A stretch of DNA of 64,000 bases from Devosia riboflavina (GTDB taxonomy: Bacteria; Pseudomonadota; Alphaproteobacteria; Rhizobiales; Devosiaceae), in assembly GCF_000743575.1 (NCBI RefSeq), contig NZ_JQGC01000003.1:124001-188000 (forward strand), read 5' to 3'. Positions 57,156 through 64,000 of the stretch are shown piece by piece. Each line of letters begins with the position of its first letter. Position 1 is the first letter of the stretch. The position numbers were made by a program, and so were the translations under genes. Under the pieces are notes generated by a model, which saw only the letters and a list, made by a program, of their open reading frames with translations, made no database searches and was not told the DNA's origin.

Positions 57156-59738
57156 ATGTGGGACGATCTCGCACAGATTGAGCAGCGCTTTCATTATTCC
57201 GGCGAGCGCACCCGTTATCTCGCCTTTCCGCTGGGGGGAATCGGCTCGGGTGGCTTTTCGATCTCGGGCAGTGGGCGGTTGATCGATTGGTCGCTGCGCA
57301 ACCGCCCGGCCTTGCAAAGTTTCAACGGCTATTCGCACTTCGCCATCAAGGCGGAGCGGGATGGCGAACTAGTCGACGCGCGCGTGCTAAACGGGCCCTA
57401 TGACCTCAACCCGGCCGGTGCGCCGGGCATGCGAAAAATGTTCGACGGGTTCGGGCACGGCGCCAATCGCCAGACCATGGTCGGCGTGCCGCATTTCAAA
57501 CAGGTCGATTTCTACGGGCGCTTCCCGACGGCAGACCTCGTCTTTGCCGACGAGCGCTTTCCGGGTGCGGTGCGGATGACGGCGCTCTCGCCCTTCATTC
57601 CGCATGACGATCGCAATTCGTCCATGCCGGTGGCGATGATCGAATTCGAGATCGTCAACACGACGGATGGGCCGCTGACCTATCGCCTGGCCGGTACGCT
57701 TGGCGGCTATGGCTCCAATAGCGGTGATCATCGCTTCGTCGAGAAGGATGGTGTGAAAGCCATCCACCTGCTGTCGGCTGATAGCAATCCCGACCCTTCG
57801 CAGCAGGGCGACCTCACCATCGCTACCGATGCCGAGGAGGTCGAGCACACGGACTATCATTTCCGCGGCCAGTGGTTCGATGACCTCGCGGTGTACTGGA
57901 AGGAGTTCGCTCGCCCCGGCGCGCTGCCCACCCGCAGCTATGACAAGCCGCGCAGCCGGCACATGTATGCGCAGCCCGAACATGCGACTCTCGGCGCCAA
58001 GCTGACCCTTGCGGCGGGCGAGCGCAGGAAAGTGCGCTTCGTCATCAGTTGGAGCTTTGCCCAGGGCGACATCTATTGGGCGTTTCGCGACAAGCCCGAT
58101 AGTCCGACGTCAGCCGATCAGGCGACGCCGCATTGGACGAATTACTACTCGACCATCTGGCCGGACTCCCTTGCGAGTGCCCGCGATGCGCTGGCGCGGT
58201 GGGACGATCTCGCCGGTCGTACGCTCGCTTTCCGCGACAGCTTTTTCGGTTCGACCCTGCCGGCGGAAGTGAAGGATGCCGCGAGTTCGACGCTGGCCCT
58301 CTTGCGCACCGCGACGGTGATCCGCCTGCAGAATGGCGAGCTTTGGGCCTGGGAGGGACAGCACACCAATGACGGCTCCTGCGAAGGCTCGTGTACCCAT
58401 GTCTGGAACTATCAACAGGCACTCTCGCACCTGTTCCCGGCCATCGAGCGGACGCTGCGCGAAACTGAGCTCAGCTACAACATGCTGCCTTCAGGCGGGC
58501 TGACCTTCCGCCAGAAATTGCCGCTCGGGAACGGTTTCGACATTATTGGCCCCTGCGCCGATGGGCATTTTGGCGCGATCATAAAAACCTATCGCGACTG
58601 GAAGCTTTCGGGCGATAGCGAGTGGCTGGCAACCTGGTGGCCCAAGGTGAAGAAGGCGCTGGAATATGCCTGGTCGCCGGAAAACCCGGACCGCTGGGAT
58701 CCTGAAAAATCCGGCATCCTCTCGGGCCGGCAGCACCAGACGCTGGATATGGAACTCTTTGGGCCCAATTCTTGGCTTGGCAGCTTCTATGTCGCGGCGC
58801 TGCTGGCGGCTTCCGAAATGGCTGAGGCCGTGGGTGAGGGCGATTTTTCTGCCATGACCCGCAAGATGGGCGAGGCCGGTGCGCGCTATATCGATAGCGA
58901 ACTCTTCAACGGAAAGTGGTTCTTCCAGAAGATCGATCTCGGCGACCGCTCGGTGCTCGAGCCCTTCGATGTCGGTCGCAATGCCGGCGTTCTCGCCGAC
59001 AATTTCATGGACGTCTATTGGTCGGAGGAATTCGGCGAGATCAAGTATCAGATGGCTGGGGGCTGCATCTCGGACCAAATCCTTGGCCAGTGGCAGGCAG
59101 AGGTAGCGGGGATCGGCACTTTCCTCTCGCCCGAACATGTCGCGACGGCGCTGAAATCGGTGCACCAGCATAATTTCCGCGCCTCGCTCGACGACCATTT
59201 CAACCCCTGCCGCAACTACGCCTTCGAGGGAGAGGGTGGACTGCTGATCGCCACCTATCCCGAAGGCGTGCGCCAGCCCATGGTGGCGGCGCCCTATGCG
59301 GAAGAGGTCTGGACCGGCATCGAATATATGGCGGCCTCGCACATGATCATGCATGGCCTGGTCGAGGAAGGCATGGATGTGGTCCGCGCCGCGCGCAACC
59401 GGCACACCGGGGAGCAGCGCAATCCCTGGAACGACATCGAATGCGGCTCCTACTATGCCCGCTCCATGTCGGCCTGGCAGTTGGTGAATGCCTTTTCGGG
59501 GCTCAGCGCCGACTTCGTTGCCAAGACGCTGGAATTCAAGCCGCAAGCGGAAGGCGACTATGTGCTCTTCTGGTCCGCGGGGCAGGGTTTTGGCACGCTT
59601 CGCCGCCAGGGTAGCAAGATACAACTCAGCGTCGATGGCGGGAAATTGTCGGCGCGCGAGGTTTTGGTGGATGGCAAGACGACACAGTTGAACGGCACGC
59701 TCTCGGCCGGCCAGACTATTGAATTAGGGAATGCATAA
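57156..59738 (+). CDS. GH116 family beta-glucosidase / glucosylceramidase-like
   Basis: 860 residues, the normal size for GH116 (bile-acid beta-glucosidase GBA2 and bacterial/archaeal relatives). N-terminal beta-sandwich about 1-340 (PLGGIGSGGFSISGSGRLID, VAMIEFEIVNTTDGPLTYRL) and an (alpha/alpha)6 barrel to about 830. Candidate nucleophile E410 in DGSCEGSCTHVWNY and candidate acid/base D531 in HQTLDMELFGPNSW, by comparison with the family. IECGSYYARSMSAWQLVNAF closes the active site. No signal peptide: cytoplasmic. Located inside an ABC importer operon, it should act on an imported beta-linked glucoside or xyloside; ceramide itself is unlikely to be imported. Confidence 0.88.
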   Translation: MWDDLAQIEQRFHYSGERTRYLAFPLGGIGSGGFSISGSGRLIDWSLRNRPALQSFNGYSHFAIKAERDGELVDARVLNGPYDLNPAGAPGMRKMFDGFGHGANRQTMVGVPHFKQVDFYGRFPTADLVFADERFPGAVRMTALSPFIPHDDRNSSMPVAMIEFEIVNTTDGPLTYRLAGTLGGYGSNSGDHRFVEKDGVKAIHLLSADSNPDPSQQGDLTIATDAEEVEHTDYHFRGQWFDDLAVYWKEFARPGALPTRSYDKPRSRHMYAQPEHATLGAKLTLAAGERRKVRFVISWSFAQGDIYWAFRDKPDSPTSADQATPHWTNYYSTIWPDSLASARDALARWDDLAGRTLAFRDSFFGSTLPAEVKDAASSTLALLRTATVIRLQNGELWAWEGQHTNDGSCEGSCTHVWNYQQALSHLFPAIERTLRETELSYNMLPSGGLTFRQKLPLGNGFDIIGPCADGHFGAIIKTYRDWKLSGDSEWLATWWPKVKKALEYAWSPENPDRWDPEKSGILSGRQHQTLDMELFGPNSWLGSFYVAALLAASEMAEAVGEGDFSAMTRKMGEAGARYIDSELFNGKWFFQKIDLGDRSVLEPFDVGRNAGVLADNFMDVYWSEEFGEIKYQMAGGCISDQILGQWQAEVAGIGTFLSPEHVATALKSVHQHNFRASLDDHFNPCRNYAFEGEGGLLIATYPEGVRQPMVAAPYAEEVWTGIEYMAASHMIMHGLVEEGMDVVRAARNRHTGEQRNPWNDIECGSYYARSMSAWQLVNAFSGLSADFVAKTLEFKPQAEGDYVLFWSAGQGFGTLRRQGSKIQLSVDGGKLSAREVLVDGKTTQLNGTLSAGQTIELGNA

Positions 59739-60835
59739 TGGCCGCGATCGAGCTGCAAAATATCCGCAAGTCGTATCAGGCGGTCGACGTTATCCACGGT
59801 CTGGACCTCGTCATTCCCGACGGCTCCTTCACCGTGCTGGTGGGGCCCTCCGGCTGCGGCAAGTCTACCCTGCTGCGCATGATTGCGGGGCTCGAGGACA
59901 TTACCGGCGGGCAGGTGAGCATAGATGGAGCGCGCTGCGACCACCTGCTGCCTTCGGCACGCGGCATGGCCATGGTTTTTCAGTCCTATGCGCTCTATCC
60001 GCATATGTCGGTGGAAGAAAATCTCCGCTTCGGGCTCGAAAACCATCGTCTGCCCAAGGCGGAAATCGACGAGCGCGTGGCCAAGGCCGCCGACATCCTG
60101 CAGATCCAGCACCTGCTCAAGCGCCGCCCCAGCCAGCTCTCCGGCGGGCAGAGCCAGCGTGTCGCCATCGGCCGCGCCATCGTCAAGCAACCCAAGGCGT
60201 TCCTGTTTGATGAGCCGCTGTCCAATCTCGATGCCGAACTCCGCATCCGGATGCGCCGCGAACTGAGCGCCCTGCACAAGCGGCTCGGCTCCACCATGGT
60301 CTATGTGACCCATGATCAAGTGGAAGCCATGACCATGGCCGACCAGATCGTTGTGCTGAATGAGGGTCATATCGAACAGGTTGGCAGTCCGGTGGAACTT
60401 TATGCGCGTCCCGCGAGCCTCTTCGTCGCGCGGTTCCTCGGCGCGCCGCCGATGAACCTGCTCAAAGCAACCGTCATCGCTGCGGACACACTGGAGCTTG
60501 CCGGGGGAACCCGCGTCGCCCTGCCCGGCCGCAATCTGGGACTGCCACCCGGTGCCGCAGTGACCTTGGGTCTTCGTCCGGAACACGCGCAGGTCGGTGC
60601 GGAAGGGCTCCATATCACCGTGACATCGACCGAAATCCTGGGCTCGGGCACGATCCTCCATGGTACCGCTTCGACCGGCGAGGATTTTTCGATCTCCATG
60701 CGCGGTATCAGCGGCGCCAAATCAGGCGACACGCTACATGTCGTACTCGATCCGCGCTTCGTTCACGTCTTTGACGGGGCCGGGGTGGCTGTTGGCGCCA
60801 CCGATGACTGGCAGGCGGACTACCTCGTCTCCTGA
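59738..60835 (+). CDS. Sugar ABC transporter ATP-binding protein (UgpC/MsmX type)
   Basis: 365 residues. Walker A GPSGCGKST (36-44), signature LSGGQSQRVAIGRAIV, Walker B FLFDEPLSNLDAEL, YVTHDQVEAMTMAD and a C-terminal TOBE region (LGLRPEHAQVGAEG). Its ATG shares a base with the GH116 stop (TAATG). It completes the GH116 transporter. It is convergent with livF. Confidence 0.93.
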   Translation: MAAIELQNIRKSYQAVDVIHGLDLVIPDGSFTVLVGPSGCGKSTLLRMIAGLEDITGGQVSIDGARCDHLLPSARGMAMVFQSYALYPHMSVEENLRFGLENHRLPKAEIDERVAKAADILQIQHLLKRRPSQLSGGQSQRVAIGRAIVKQPKAFLFDEPLSNLDAELRIRMRRELSALHKRLGSTMVYVTHDQVEAMTMADQIVVLNEGHIEQVGSPVELYARPASLFVARFLGAPPMNLLKATVIAADTLELAGGTRVALPGRNLGLPPGAAVTLGLRPEHAQVGAEGLHITVTSTEILGSGTILHGTASTGEDFSISMRGISGAKSGDTLHVVLDPRFVHVFDGAGVAVGATDDWQADYLVS

Positions 60836-60881
60836 GACGTAGTAGTCCGCCGCGCCGGCAGCTTTGCCATTGGCATTGGCG

Positions 60882-61574
60882 CTAAATGTGGTAGCCGGCT
60901 CGGACGCGATCGAAGTCGATGCCTTTAGCCGGTTCGTTGAGGAAGATGGCTCCCAGGCTGAGCACCAGCACGCGATCGGCAATTTCGAGGGCTTTTACCG
61001 CATTCTGCTCGGCCAAGAGGATGCCAATCCTGCGCTGTTCGTGGATTTCCCTGATCTTGCGGAAGAGGGAGCTCGCATATTTGGGTGAGAGACCCGTGGT
61101 CGGCTCGTCGAGCAGCAGCAGACGCGGCTCTTGCACCAGTGCCCGGCCGACAGCCACCATCTGCGCCTCGCCCCCACTCAGGCTGCCCGCTTTCTGGTCG
61201 ATGCGCGGCACGAGGTCGGGAAAGAGATCAAAAACCTCATCCATGCGCGCCTTTCGTGGCCGCGTGCCAACCAGCGCGCCAAGGGAAAGATTTTCGCGCA
61301 CGGTCAGATCAGGAAAGATATTGCCTTCCTGGGGCACAATGGCGAGGCCCATTTCGGCCAGCTTGTTGGGCGCTGTGCGAGTGACATCCCGACCCTCGAA
61401 GCTGATCGTGCCACCCTGGGACCGCAGAAGGCCCGCCACGGCCTTCATCAGCGTGCTCTTGCCCGCGCCGTTCGATCCGAGAACGGCGAAAACTTCGCCA
61501 CCCACATCGAGGTCGATCTCCTTGAGAATGGTGACGTCGCCGTAGCCGCTCGATACCGCGTTGAGCTTAAGCAT
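60882..61574 (-). CDS. livF: Branched-chain amino acid-type ABC transporter ATPase LivF
   Basis: 230 residues. Walker A GSNGAGKST, signature LSGGEAQMVAVGRAL, Walker B LLLLDEPTTGLSP, and the LivF-type LLAEQNAVKALEIADR. ATG 61574 (MLKLNAVSSGYG) overlaps the livG end by 8 bases; the longer upstream frame is only a shadow of livG. Last gene of a hydrophobic/polar amino-acid importer. Many alphaproteobacterial copies take other amides or aromatic acids, so specificity is open. Confidence 0.9.
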   Translation of the reverse strand: MLKLNAVSSGYGDVTILKEIDLDVGGEVFAVLGSNGAGKSTLMKAVAGLLRSQGGTISFEGRDVTRTAPNKLAEMGLAIVPQEGNIFPDLTVRENLSLGALVGTRPRKARMDEVFDLFPDLVPRIDQKAGSLSGGEAQMVAVGRALVQEPRLLLLDEPTTGLSPKYASSLFRKIREIHEQRRIGILLAEQNAVKALEIADRVLVLSLGAIFLNEPAKGIDFDRVRAGYHI

Positions 61575-62331
61575 CGCCTTCCCCCATATATTTCTCGCGC
61601 ACCATCGTGCTGGTGCGCACCTCGTCGGGCGTGCCCTGGGCCATGATCCGACCGTCGGCCATGAAGTGGATGTATTCGCAGACGTTCCAGATGAGATCGA
61701 GATCATGCTCAATGATGACGACCGACATGCCGTCATCCCTGGCAGCCTCGCGCACCACCTCCATCACCTTGTCGGTCTGGTCCTGCGGCAGGCCCACGGT
61801 GGGCTCATCCATGAGCAGGAATTTGGGTTTTAGGAGCAGGCACCGAATGATATCGAGCAGCTTCTTTTCGCCGGCCGAAAGCGCATAGCCGCCCGGATCG
61901 GAGAAGCGGAACGCTTCAAGGTAACGGTTGATGGCTGGATGGGCCTGCTGCCGCAGTGCGGTTTCGGCGAAGAGCCCTAAGACCGTTTCCTGGGCCGGCT
62001 GCACTACCGAGAGCAGCATGGAATCAAGAATTCCAAGACTTTCAAAATCCTGGATGCGCTGATTGGTGCGCACGAGACCGAGGCGCGCCACGGCGTCGAG
62101 TTTCTTGCCTGAAATATCGTGGCGATTGCCGTTTTCGAAGAAGAGGATTTCCCCGGCATCCGCGCTGATCTTGCCGGTGATCAAGCTCATCAGCGTAGTC
62201 TTTCCCGCCCCGTTAGGGCCAATCAATCCCTCGACGCCATGGCGGCCGAGGGCCAAATCGGCGATATCGGAAACGACCCGCCCGCCATAGCTTTTCTTCA
62301 CGCCTTTGAGGGTGATCTGGTTGTTGGACAT
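61567..62331 (-). CDS. livG: Branched-chain amino acid-type ABC transporter ATPase LivG
   Basis: 254 residues. Walker A GPNGAGKTT, Walker B LLMDEPTVGLPQD, and switch His in VVIIEHDLDLIWNVCEYIHF. The ABC signature reads LSAGEKKLLDIIR instead of the usual LSYGQQRRLEIAR, a divergent but still plausible form. The LRTNQRIQDFESL segment fits the LivG Q-loop. Nine bases after livM and overlapping livF. Confidence 0.88.
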   Translation of the reverse strand: MSNNQITLKGVKKSYGGRVVSDIADLALGRHGVEGLIGPNGAGKTTLMSLITGKISADAGEILFFENGNRHDISGKKLDAVARLGLVRTNQRIQDFESLGILDSMLLSVVQPAQETVLGLFAETALRQQAHPAINRYLEAFRFSDPGGYALSAGEKKLLDIIRCLLLKPKFLLMDEPTVGLPQDQTDKVMEVVREAARDDGMSVVIIEHDLDLIWNVCEYIHFMADGRIMAQGTPDEVRTSTMVREKYMGEGDA

Positions 62332-62340
62332 GGCTGGGCC

Positions 62341-63243
62341 TCAGAGATGACTGGTGGGCTGGCGGCGGTCACCGAGGAGACCAAAGGGCCGGAACAGCAG
62401 CACCAGAACCAGTGTCACGCCGTAAAGCATGAGTTTCAGGATAGGGATGATCTGCGCCCAATCGGACGGCACGCGCAGATAGGTCTCGATGAGAAAATCG
62501 AAGACGAAAATGGTCAGCAAGACGCCGAGGAGCCCGCCCAAGGGCCAGCGTTTGCCGCCGACGATCAATGCGATCCAGACCGAGAAGGTTACGCCCGGCC
62601 CCAGAAGATCGGGTGTCAGGAACTGCCGGACCGGCGCGCTGAGTGCCCCAAAGAGCCCCATGCCGGCCGAGGTCAGCGTGAAGAAGATCAGTTTGGCGCG
62701 CGATGTGTCCTTGCCCAGGTTGCGGGCCAAAACCTCATTGTCGCGGATAGCCGCCAGCAGTCGTCCAAACGGGGAGCGACCGAGGAGGCGCGCATAGACG
62801 ATAACGCCGACCGTCAGCACCAAAAGGATCAGCAGCAGCCAGAGCGCGGACTGTGCGCCGCCGAAAGGATGCGGCACGGTGCCGAGGCCGACAACGCCCT
62901 TGGTCAACCATTTTTCGGTGGTGACAAGATCGGCAATCACTGCAGCAAAGGCGAGCGTCGCCACCAATTGCGCCTGGCTATCGAGATCGAGCACGACCCA
63001 ACCAAGCACGAAGGCCACCAGCGCAACGATGGCGACGGCCAGTATCAGGGCGACGAAATAGGGCAATTGGAAATTGAGCAGTAATATGCCGAAGGCATAC
63101 ATGCCCAGCCCCCAGAAGCCGACGACGCCGAAATTGACGATGCCGGCAAGGCCGAATTGCAGGTGCAGGAGGGTCGCGAGCGCTACGAAGACCAAGACGG
63201 TCGAGAGCGAAAAAATCGCATAGCCGGACAGAAGGTCGATCAT
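62341..63243 (-). CDS. livM: Branched-chain amino acid-type ABC transporter permease LivM
   Basis: 300 residues with about nine helices. Recognisable segments: LATLLHLQFGLAGIVNFGVV, RSPFGRLLAAIRDNEVLARN (the cytoplasmic loop that contacts the ATPases) and GPGVTFSVWIALIVGGKRWP. Shorter than E. coli LivM (425) because it lacks the N-terminal extra helices, as is normal in this group. Its start overlaps the livH stop (ATGA). Confidence 0.9.
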   Translation of the reverse strand: MIDLLSGYAIFSLSTVLVFVALATLLHLQFGLAGIVNFGVVGFWGLGMYAFGILLLNFQLPYFVALILAVAIVALVAFVLGWVVLDLDSQAQLVATLAFAAVIADLVTTEKWLTKGVVGLGTVPHPFGGAQSALWLLLILLVLTVGVIVYARLLGRSPFGRLLAAIRDNEVLARNLGKDTSRAKLIFFTLTSAGMGLFGALSAPVRQFLTPDLLGPGVTFSVWIALIVGGKRWPLGGLLGVLLTIFVFDFLIETYLRVPSDWAQIIPILKLMLYGVTLVLVLLFRPFGLLGDRRQPTSHL

Positions 63244-64000
63244 GCGCGGGCCCTCATCTGACGGATTTTGAGGAAGGCGATGAACAGCACCAGCAGCAGC
63301 ACTTCGCCGTAAAGCGGGGTCGCCACCAGCGAAATCGAGGAGGTGACGATACCCACCACCACGCTGGCAATGAGCGCGCCGCGAATGCTACCCACCCCGC
63401 CGATGATGGAAATCATGATGACGATGAGAATGAGGTTCCACCCAACGAGCGTATTGACGAAGGAAAAGACCCCGAAAAACACCCCGGCGAGCCCACCGGC
63501 CACCCCGGCGATGAACCAGATCAGCACCGAAACCAGGGTGGGATTGATGCCGCTTGCCAGCGCCAGTTCTTCATTATTGGCCAGCGCCCGCATCATCTCG
63601 CCATAGCGGGTGCGGTAGATGAAGACATAGAGCAGGCTCGCAAGCACGGCCACGAGCACGAGGGCCGTGATCTGGAAGCTCGTCACGCCGACGCCGAGAA
63701 AGGCGTAATATTCGGGTGAGACCGTATCGAAATAATAGAGATCGCCACCAAAGATCAGCCGCGCGCCATAGCGCAGCGCAAAAGACAGGCCAACCGAGAG
63801 AATGATCATCTCCGTGGGCCCTACCCCGCGCCGCAAGGCGGGCCGGAAAATGCAAAGATATGTCAGCACGCTCACCGCGCCCGAGAGCAGCGAGGCGGGA
63901 ATGATGCTGAGGTAGAAATCCAGCCCCAGGATTGAGGTGAAAATCACCGCGAAAAAGGCACCGAAGGTGATGTTCTCGGCGAAGGCGACATTGGTGAACC
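63240..64000 (-). CDS. livH: Branched-chain amino acid-type ABC transporter permease LivH (5' end beyond window)
   Basis: The frame stays open to the last base of the window (FTNVAFAENITFGAFFAVIF upstream of the first internal GTG), so the N-terminus lies outside; about 252 residues are visible. LivH features: the N-A-x-x-E-N segment after helix 1, RTRYGEMMRALANNEELALA (coupling loop) and IGGVGSIRGALIASVVVGIV. ATGA overlap with livM. The cognate binding-protein gene is probably upstream, beyond base 64000. Confidence 0.9.
   Translation of the reverse strand, partial: FTNVAFAENITFGAFFAVIFTSILGLDFYLSIIPASLLSGAVSVLTYLCIFRPALRRGVGPTEMIILSVGLSFALRYGARLIFGGDLYYFDTVSPEYYAFLGVGVTSFQITALVLVAVLASLLYVFIYRTRYGEMMRALANNEELALASGINPTLVSVLIWFIAGVAGGLAGVFFGVFSFVNTLVGWNLILIVIMISIIGGVGSIRGALIASVVVGIVTSSISLVATPLYGEVLLLVLFIAFLKIRQMRARA

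Overview
The window looks like chromosome of an alphaproteobacterium of the order Hyphomicrobiales. GC is high, genes are tightly packed with many ATGA/GTGA start-stop overlaps, sugar ABC transporters are numerous, and RpiR, LacI, GntR and DeoR regulators sit beside them. A Devosia-like genome is my best guess from this gene repertoire; no ribosomal marker is present to confirm it. The content is mostly heterotrophic carbohydrate and amino-acid catabolism plus one complete chemosensory cluster.

Layout. (1) 1-5.1 kb, minus strand: recQ, a membrane acyltransferase-like protein, a secreted DUF3298-type protein cut by the window edge, a small Lys/Gly-rich protein and an alkyladenine DNA glycosylase. 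(2) 5.1-9.1 kb: PLP-dependent D-threonine-aldolase-like enzyme, SDR and RidA-like deaminase (minus), divergent from an M81 (MlrC-type) metallopeptidase. (3) 9.4-18.4 kb, minus: nudI, then a probable chitobiose/N-acetylglucosaminide operon (Gfo/Idh oxidoreductase, two permeases, binding protein, ATPase, RpiR regulator, GH20 hexosaminidase). (4) 18.8-23.7 kb, plus: NTF2/SnoaL-like protein, MFS permease, a second M81 peptidase, a GlpR-like DeoR regulator, a FAH/hydratase-family enzyme. (5) 24-38 kb, minus: chemosensory operon STAS-cheY-cheA-cheW-mcp-mcp-mcp-cheW-cheR-cheB and a 576-residue soluble protein with two degenerate chemoreceptor-like segments. (6) 38.6-43.1 kb: LacI regulator divergent from a Gfo/Idh oxidoreductase, VOC and YjbR proteins, msrA, a small membrane protein. 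(7) 43.4-44.7 kb: tRNA-Ser(GGA) followed by an N-terminally deleted argG, with a short copy of the tRNA 3' end downstream. (8) 44.7-52.8 kb: a YtfQRT/YjfF-like sugar ABC transporter, SMP-30 lactonase, FadR-type GntR regulator and divergent SDR, sharing a repeated upstream motif. (9) 52.8-60.8 kb: LacI regulator divergent from a Tat-exported binding protein, two permeases, a GH116 glucosylceramidase-like hydrolase and an ATPase, with two palindromic operators. (10) 60.9-64 kb: livF-livG-livM-livH of a branched-chain-type amino-acid transporter, livH running off the window.

How it works together. Four complete uptake systems are each paired with a local regulator or enzymes. Imported chitobiose-like sugars would be cut by GH20, imported beta-glucosides by GH116, and the third sugar would be oxidised by the SDR and hydrolysed by the SMP-30 lactonase. 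The chemosensory cluster has no cheD or cheZ in the window. No insertion sequence, CRISPR array or intact prophage is visible. Several kinds of dispersed palindromic repeat occupy the intergenic gaps.
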